Below the pieces are notes generated by a model. That model was not told the DNA's origin and did not search any database. It was given only the letters and a program-made list of their open reading frames with translations. This document shows, one piece after another, positions 57,010 to 64,000 of a stretch of 64,000 nucleotides of DNA. The DNA comes from Endomychus coccineus (lineage: Eukaryota; Arthropoda; Insecta; Coleoptera; Endomychidae), in contig OY294069.1 in NCBI GenBank assembly GCA_958510875.1, positions 162,377,111 through 162,441,110 of the forward strand, given 5' to 3'. Position 1 is the first letter of the stretch. Every line of letters starts with the position of its first letter. The position numbers were made by a program, and so were the translations under genes.

Positions 57010-58380
57010 AATACACTATAACACTATGAGATGGCGAAAAATCACGCTTATCTACTAAACTACTTTCCATGTACTGATGACCTCTCATCTACCAAGCAGC
57101 CATCATCAGAGTAAACTCACTTTACCAAGTTTGGTATATTTCACTAGGTAATTTTATTGTTTTTATGAATACAGAAATCTTAAGTGCCTTGATTAGGTAT
57201 ACACCAATCATTAATAATTTGTGGATAAACTTATAAGCTTTACGTCCACAGTGCCAATAATTATATTACTCTGTTTCAACATACAACATGATTATAGTAC
57301 CTATTTAGTACCTATAATTGACCTAGAACTTGCTAATGAGATATTGAACAAAAAGAGGCATATAATTTAATGGAAGAATATCTATAGTAAAAAATGAGCA
57401 CCTGTTTGGATTTAGGAATTTTCGACTGTGAGATATTATCAAGATGGTATTTACTTGGCACATCCCACATCAGTTTCATGATCATATTATGTAGATAACA
57501 TCAAATTACCCAACAATTTAATATTATGTGATATGCGCACCAACTACAACTCATTCGAGTTTAAATTGTGGGTGTACAACATGAAATTGCATTTAATTCC
57601 TTACAAGATTAGTTTTAATGATTACTATTACATAGTATCGATCGAACGAGCCCGTTTATTGTGAAATGTGTCCGAATCTTTTAGGAATTTCCCCTTTACT
57701 TGTGAATACCTTCATTATGTTTATCGTTTTATCTCCAATGGAAGGTACCGTTAGGAAATACATTGCATTGGTTCAATTGTAGCATCTGATTGTAGTTATT
57801 GACAAAATCCAGCAATAGAGCCATTGGCATTGTACTTGATACCCACAGGCGAGCTCTGAAGTTGCTAGGTCACAAGTAGATATGAAATGACAACAACTAA
57901 TTCAGGTTTGTCTGACATCGAATTACCAGCTGCTGGAGACTGGAGAGCTCAATTTATGTTTTCAATAATGTTTTGCAATAAGACATTGCATTAATGAACT
58001 CAGGTAAAGTGAGGTTACTTTGCAACACTTTTGGAATATATGATGTCGTAATTTTTTTTACAAGGTGTAGGAATTTGCAATTAAGATACAATATTATAAA
58101 ACTGTTTTAGATCATGTTTGATTTTTTCAAAATGTCATTTACCGGGCTAAGCTACCCGGCATTTGGGACTACTTTGTCTTTGCTCATAAGCTCATTATAA
58201 AGGAGCATATGTGCCATGTAGAAGGTTACTGTGTCTATTGTTACTCTGCCACAATTGCCTGCAACAATATATAATTTGCTTATTTCATTTAAAAGGCTTA
58301 CGAAATAAATCTTATTCTCAGGCCCCGTGTTGGAAAGCCGTTACACGGTGTTTTCTACCGTGACATCGAAACGCTCAACC
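57010..58380. other. No gene seen
   Basis: AT-rich. GGTTACTTTGCA near 58013 has an inverted relative (TGCAAAGTAACC) near 60263, which may mark ends of an old element. Confidence 0.3.
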
Positions 58381-58387
58381 AGGCTGA

Positions 58388-58968
58388 TAATCCAGGCAAT
58401 GAGCCGGGATTTCAGCTATAATAAAAAAAGACATGTAGGTCAGAATCGAAAAATGTTTGTGAGATTCGATTCGTGGGGTTATCAGGATTATTCATAACTC
58501 ATAAAACCTCACCAGTCAACCTCCCACCCCCACTTAGGGGTCAGAAATGCCCCACAAAAGGGTAATTTCGAATTTAAAATGCACCAAGGAGATTTTTTGG
58601 GTTGCTGATCACGATTTTGACGTCAAATGTACTTGAAATCAATTCTGGGTGTGGAAAATCCATCAAATTGGCAATTTTGCACCCTTATATAGATTATTTT
58701 GCCAATATATATTATTTTTGAATTTTAAATCCACCAAGGTGATTTTTTGGGTAGCTGATCACGGATTTTGACGTCAGATCTACTTTTAATCGATTCTGGG
58801 GGTGGAAAATCGGCAAGTTTTGGGCAGTTCTGGCCCCCAAGGAGGGGGGGGGGCAGGTGAGGTTTTAAGTGTTATGAATGATCCTGATAACCCCACGAAT
58901 CGAATCCCTCAAAAATTTTTCGATTCTGACCTACATCTCTTTTTTTCCGGTTCGTTGCTTGGATTATG
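58388..58968. repeat. Layered foldback MITE
   Basis: Inner arms 58432-58517 and 58857-58937 are inverted copies (TGTAGGTCAGAATCGAAAAA and GATTCGTGGGGTTATCAGGA blocks). Outside them a second inverted pair occurs: ATAATCCAGGCAATGAGCCG against CCGGTTCGTTGCTTGGATTAT. The centre holds a tandem duplication of about 85 bp (58577-58667 and 58727-58812). No coding. Confidence 0.65.
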
Positions 58969-58984
58969 ACATTCGGCTACCTAA

Positions 58985-59640
58985 GGTCAGCCGGGTTTAC
59001 ATCCGAGACCGAGGGAGTTACCGCAGCTTGCCAAGATGACGTAATCAACACCTTGGTCTATCGACGTAACGTGATGGGTGTCCAGGTTCCTGCTGTCAGC
59101 TGCAGCCTGTCGAAAGGCACCTGAGACGCTTTTCCACCTGCTGTCGGCATGTCCGGTAAAAGCAACCTCGGCGTACATTCATCGTCATAACGAGACCCTA
59201 CGGGTGCTGTATTACCATCTAAGACACTCGTATGAATAGACCAAGAGCCACTGCTACCTTACATGTCAGGAGATATTAAGTCAATGGACGGAAACGAAAA
59301 ATGCCAGGTCTACTGGAATTTTCCATTTCCGACCGCCAGGTCCTAAAAGCAAATAGGCCTGACGACCTCGTCGATAAACAAACGAAGACTATGTATTGCA
59401 TCGAATTCTTTGCACCGACAGAGAAGAAACATGGTCTTGAAAGGGGAGAAAAAATGGAAAAATTATCAAGATTTACGTTCGAGCTCCGCACGCTATACCC
59501 AGGCCACAAGGTCGTATTTTTGGTTCTGATCATCGATATTTTGGGCGGAATTCGGTCTTCGATGCGTTCGAGCTTAGAGATCATCCGACCTGTAAGAACT
59601 CGGCTCAGATCTTCATAGACCGGATGCAGAAGGCAGTCAT
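58985..59640 (+). pseudogene. LINE C-terminus with CCHC-like motif and restriction-like endonuclease remnant
   Basis: About 59095-59205 reads CRKAPETLFHLLSACPVKAT then AYIHRHNETLRVLYYHLRHS, the zinc-binding region. After a frameshift 59301-59590 reads VLKANRPDDLVDKQTKTMYC then IEFFAPTEKKH and HKVVFLVLIIDILGGIRSSM, fitting the RPDIVV.D...K....IDV..P endonuclease pattern of R2/Dong-type and related LINEs. Stops and shifts show it is dead. Confidence 0.55.
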
Positions 59641-60595
59641 TCTGGGCTCGCGATTTAGAATCCTGAAGCTACTTACTGACCGGCGGGGAGAAGTAACTTC
59701 GGTAAGCTGACATGGTTTTTCTGCCGCTTATGTTGTCGAAGCACGCAGCAGCCCCGACCAGGTATTAATGTGAAAAAGTATACAATAGCAGCCACAATAG
59801 TTGGCGACCCAACAGATTTTTCATTCAGGTTCTTGACATTAGAATATTAAATATTTCGATTTTGATCTGAAAACAAAATTTCGTCTCAATTACCTACTCA
59901 TTTTACAGTGGACAAAGTTTCCTCAAAAACTGTATGCGGCCATATTTCTTCAATTATTCGACAAATAACTATAAAAGAATGTTTGTATTTGGTAAAATTG
60001 TTAGTGAAAGAATGTTTAAGGAAAATAGACGCATGGCATTTGCTTTAATTTTCGCTATTCCACAGACCTTAGCAAATACTCAAAAACGCACGTGTTTACT
60101 CGCTTGAAAAATTGACACCACACCATTCGGGGCTTAGACATTCCTGAAAACCACGTGAACAGTCTGGAAGTGGATGGACCCGTTTCCCCCACTATAGTAT
60201 CTTCAGAGTGAGATTATCTTAACAGGTGAAATTTACCAATTTTAATTAAAAGGGGGGCAAAGTTACCCCTGCATGCAAAGTAACCCCACCTTATGGTATC
60301 GGGTTACTGAAAATGGATTTCAAATTAAATAACAATACTCCATTTCATTAGTTCTTTCGCTATAAGAACCTTGACGATTTTGAGAAACAAATTACGTTGC
60401 TTGGAAAGCACACGAGGGCATGGCGAAACCATCTTGATTATTACTTATTTATTGGTTACCTTTAAGCTCATTATTGTGTCATATAAAAATTATATAACTA
60501 ATAAAATATTCTGACAACCTGTTGCTGATAAGGCGTTGTTTTATGAAACTACCAATGAGGAAGCGCAATAAAAAAAACAAAACACAACCATTATA
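59640..60595. other. No gene seen
   Basis: Only a short G-run with TTACCCC / GGGTTACT strings near 60255-60310 stands out. Confidence 0.35.
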
Positions 60596-60599
60596 CAAT

Positions 60600-60924
60600 C
60601 ATAGAGATCATATATTAGATAGAGGAGTAAAGCGGTGCGTGACATGTTCAAATTTCTTAGCGGTACCTCCCCTCACACTCTCCTCCAACCGCTTACATTG
60701 ATGACGGCGTGCTCTTATATAAAAGCGAGAAGAGCGGGGACCGCTAATAGAGAAAATTTCATTCGAACCCTGCTTGGCATTACGGCTCGCTTTACTCCTC
60801 TATGCTATATGATCTCTATGCTTACAGGGCGACGTACAATAATACATAGGGCTTACGTATAACAGGTACTCTATTCTTGATCTCTATGATGGAATACTCC
60901 TCTATTTAATATATGATCTCTATG
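60600..60924. mobile_element. CATAGAGATC-family MITE (60600-60820) plus two extra right ends
   Basis: 60600-60631 and 60790-60820 are inverted: CATAGAGATCATATA...AGAGGAGTAAAGC against GCTTTACTCCTC...TATATGATCTCTATG. Two more ends, reading TACTCTATTCTTGATCTCTA (60868-60889) and ATACTCCTCT...ATATGATCTCTATG (60894-60924), follow directly, showing that insertions of the family have piled up here. Confidence 0.65.
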
Positions 60925-61158
60925 TATACAATCAAGAGTCGAAATATAAAATCGACACCCATGATGTTTTCGATTATCAACACAAACGCATAGACAATTT
61001 ATTCTCTGACAAACGTTCCAACCAATCAAAAACGTGTATTTTATAATGAGTAGAATAATTAAATGTAGCAACCTTCCTAGAATAACAATAATTCTGGTTG
61101 TAATATTTTGTGAAAGCAAATGTGTTAATGAAACTGCGACAATTTAATGTGCATAGCT

Positions 61159-61194
61159 TAGATTATATACTCTAGCGAGAGTATATAATCTAAG
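61159..61194. repeat. Perfect 16-bp hairpin upstream of the NEPRO gene
   Basis: TTAGATTATATACTCT and its exact complement are separated by AGCG. It lies about 270 bp before the NEPRO ATG and could be a short TE footprint or a protein-binding palindrome. Confidence 0.5.
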
Positions 61195-61460
61195 GTTAAT
61201 AATCTGTTCTGTGGTGTGTATTATTAAATATTCGATGTTTCTTCCGTGTTTCATACACAGAGATGAAGAATCTTTGTGGTTTCATATGTTACCAATAGTT
61301 ATATACTCTATGTAAATACAGTAAAGTTGTTCTGTGATTGAAACCTGTTAATATCAAAATACCATAGATCTCTATGCAAAATACCCATATATAATATCTA
61401 ATCTATGCATATATATAATATCTATGAAAATCAAGTTAACTTAACCTATCTAATTTCAAC

Positions 61461-63792
61461 ATGGAGATTTGGAATAATAAGTTTTTAAATCCTCCACCCA
61501 CTAATAGTTATAAAACAAAACGAAAAGACATAGGTTGTATGCAGATGAGTTGCATTAATTTTATTAATATTATTGTTTATAGATATACTGCACTTAGAAA
61601 ATTTATGCCGAGATGCAAAAAGATTCTATAGCGAACAAAAACATCTCCATGTGGAAGCAGCACTTTTATCTAGATGTATATACAGAATGAAAATGAAGTT
61701 CAGAAGCGCTAAAGATTTCAAATCTTTGGAAAAAGTCAACAAGGCACTATTGAATTATCTACAAATGGATTTGCCATATACAGTGTCTAATTTTTCCGAC
61801 CTACTCACGAATAACAATATCAATCATGAACAAGAAATATATGTACCTTCAAGGAATATGCTTGATTATGTTCTAGTAAGAATGCAAGGTTTGGTGCAAT
61901 TGATGTGTAGAGTTGTCGAAATGAGCAGAACTTGTATGCAACATTTTGAAGTGAGACTCCGAATAGGTCATTGCTGGAATATTGCCACTATCGCAATTGG
62001 TTTGGTGTGTCGTGTGCACATTTTATCAATTAATATAATTGAGTTTACTTGTAATTTATATACAAGACTTCTACCATATTGCAGCAAACTGAAAAATGTT
62101 GGTTTGGAATGGTTGCCAACAAATTACAAATTCCCGAAAGATTTGAGAGATTGGTTAAATGTAGACTGGCTTCAATTTGTTGAAGAGGTTGTTGAAATTC
62201 CGGATATATCAGATTTCAGCAGATTGCAGTTCTTCGATTTGATTGGAGAAGATTCCGATGATGATATAGAAATTTGTAATGAATATATAGAAATAAAAGA
62301 CAATGATGATGAAGATTTAGAAATTGTCAAAGAATACAAACATATTTGTGAGTCCAGAAAACTGCAAAACCAAAGAGAACCGATAGTGATTGAAGATGTA
62401 TCGCTGCTGAGAACATTTGACATTGATGATATCGATATTGGAGAAATAATAGAAACTGATAGTGATAGTTCAAAATCAATAGAACTGATAGAAAACCACG
62501 TGAATAAAAGAAAACGTAAATCTAATGTTAGTGTTGAGCAACTTCAAATTGATTCTGAAAGTGATGGAGAAGTAAAGGTTAATTTGGGGGGTAATGGAAG
62601 CATTAACAGATTATCCAAAACTGTCACAAACAGAAAATCATTGGAACAAATGACAAAGAAACAAAAGGTTTCTAAAAAAAGAAATCGTGAAGGCAAACAT
62701 GAAATCACATATAACAATCTATCAAATGATTTAGATGCAGGAAGCTGTGTTTCCAATAAAAATTTGGGAGGAGAAATAATAATTCTAGATAATAGTATAA
62801 TTGAGGAAAATAATTTAAACAGTAGAAAAGCATTTGTGAGATTGGACAAAAAGAGTCTAGTCAAGTTGGACAAAAAAGAGGTACATTCTAAAAACATTCC
62901 AGACACTAATATTTCCTCAAAACAAAAAAGATTGAAACTAAACAACTCAATATATAATGATAATGGATACTCTAAGAATTGTAAAGAGATCATAATTCTT
63001 GATAATGTGGATGGTGAACCAGATGATTTAGATACTGAGAATGTTCCTGTTCTTATAACTCAAATTCCTCAAAGAATTATATGTTCAGATGACAAAATTG
63101 TTGATGAGAAGCAACATTCACCAAAAGCAGTTCAAAAGAAGATAAAACTTACAAAAAAACGGAAAAGGAAACATAAACAAGATACTTCACAAATTGCACA
63201 TAATCAAAATGATTACTCAGATCATAATCTTTGTACATCTGAAACTTTGAGTTTTGAGCAAAATGCTTCGAAAGGTAATCTTGAAAATAGTTTAGAAGTA
63301 ACTGATATTAATAGAAATACGTCTCTAGGAAGGAACCATGTTCAATTGAATTCACTTTCTCAAAATGAGGTAAAATTTACTAAAAAACAAAAGAAGCAGA
63401 AGCATAAGACACATCTTATGGATGACATTAGAAATAAGTCTTTTGACATATCTGATAATTGCAATTCAATGCACAAAAAAGAAATAAAAAAGTCAAAAAA
63501 ACAGAAGAAACAGAAAAGCAAGACACATCTTATAGATAAGATTTTAAGTTCAAGTTATGAAAGTGAACAAAATTCTTCTGTAAGCAATTATTCAATACAC
63601 AATTCTATTTCAACCAATAAGAGTATGTTAACAGCAAATGTTAACAAAAATAAAAAAGGGAAGAAAAAAATAAACAAAACACCAAAATCTAAAAAGAAGG
63701 CTCTTAATGTTAAGAACCTCCAACTTGGCAATGAAACTGAAAGAACAGAAGATATATCTTTTCGAAATAAGACAAGAAAGAAGAATAAATAG
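61461..63792 (+). CDS. NEPRO: NEPRO-like nucleolar protein, two exons, about 760 aa
   Basis: Exon 1 starts at ATG 61461 (MEIWNNKFLNPPPTNSYKTK) and joins exon 2 at 61583 after an intron of only 46-49 nt. The donor is either GTTGTA at 61534 or GTATGC at 61537; both keep frame. The N-terminal half matches the nucleolus and neural progenitor protein domain (DUF4477): HVEAALLSRCIYRMKMKF, VNKALLNYLQMDLPY, MLDYVLVRMQGLVQLMCRVV and VGLEWLPTNYKFPKDL with DWLNVDWL. Vertebrate NEPRO is nucleolar and affects neural progenitors and ribosome biogenesis. The C-terminal half is acidic then very Lys-rich, with a duplicated KKQKKQK.KTHL motif near 63385 and 63500, fitting nucleolar targeting. It is longer than the human protein (567 aa), mostly in this tail. 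The family call rests on motif recall. Confidence 0.75.
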
Positions 63793-63925
63793 TGGGTTTC
63801 TAACTAAATTAGTAATAAATTGAATAAATGAATATTTTTATGGTTGTTATACTTATTACATGTATATTTAACTGATGTTTTGAAATTATAAGCAATTATG
63901 AATTTTTATACTGTGTTGAATATAC

Positions 63926-63931
63926 AATAAA
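63926..63931 (+). terminator. AATAAA polyadenylation signal of NEPRO
   Basis: ACAATAAAATAT lies about 135 bp after the stop codon. Earlier AATAAA matches at about 63813 and 63823 could also serve. The 3' UTR is AT-rich with nothing else of note. Confidence 0.4.
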
Positions 63932-64000
63932 ATATATTTATACATAATCTTGGTTTTTTGTTGTGTTAAATGTACAATAAATGAATAACTAGTGATGGGA

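Noticed and set aside
61573..61582. Non-ATG or upstream start for NEPRO within the exon 2 open frame
   Set aside because: The bases belong to the intron end; splicing from the ATG at 61461 gives a better N-terminus.

Overview
This is nuclear DNA from an animal, most likely an insect. It is AT-rich and intron-containing. Its four protein genes are conserved in animals, and most of the remainder is transposable-element (TE) debris of types common in insect genomes: mariner, hAT, P-like THAP elements, Penelope-like elements, Jockey/I/CR1-type LINEs, a tRNA-derived SINE and many foldback MITEs. The order cannot be fixed from the sequence; a beetle or a similar TE-rich insect would fit. There are no prokaryotic features.

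Host genes. (1) 10892-15411 (+) is a four-exon ALKBH2-type DNA dealkylation dioxygenase. (2) 16911-18175 (+) is a four-exon THOC6, a WD40 subunit of the THO/TREX mRNA-export complex. (3) 20412-28982 (-) is a three-exon gene for an N-rich protein with two SH3 modules and an MGxxxS N-terminus; it converges on THOC6 and carries two large TE-filled introns. (4) 61461-63792 (+) is a NEPRO-like nucleolar protein with a tiny first intron. All splice joints were read from the sequence and keep frame. Two weaker coding candidates lie on the minus strand at 49265-49465 and 50279-50749.

Layout. 1-10.8 kb: LINE ORF1 and RNase H remnants, a P-like element with a THAP domain (8-bp target duplication), a hAT element with perfect ends and a nested MITE, a deleted mariner, and LINE fragments. 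10.8-29 kb: the ALKBH2, THOC6 and SH3 genes, with foldbacks, a second hAT and a second mariner in introns. 29-41.5 kb: a mariner-superfamily element with terminal inverted repeats of about 0.5 kb, two Penelope-like copies, and gene-free AT-rich DNA. 41.5-49.2 kb: a 5'-truncated RT/RNase H LINE with an 11-bp target duplication, further LINE debris, a tandem three-LTR array resembling a TRIM retrotransposon, and a foldback of about 0.77 kb. 49.2-61 kb: a second long-TIR mariner-superfamily element, a SINE, assorted LINE ends and MITEs. 61-64 kb: NEPRO.

The most notable non-genic structures are the LTR-PBS-PPT tandem array (45605-46472), the two long-TIR mariner-superfamily elements, and the P-like element with THAP remnant. 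The four host genes look unrelated in function and merely neighbouring.
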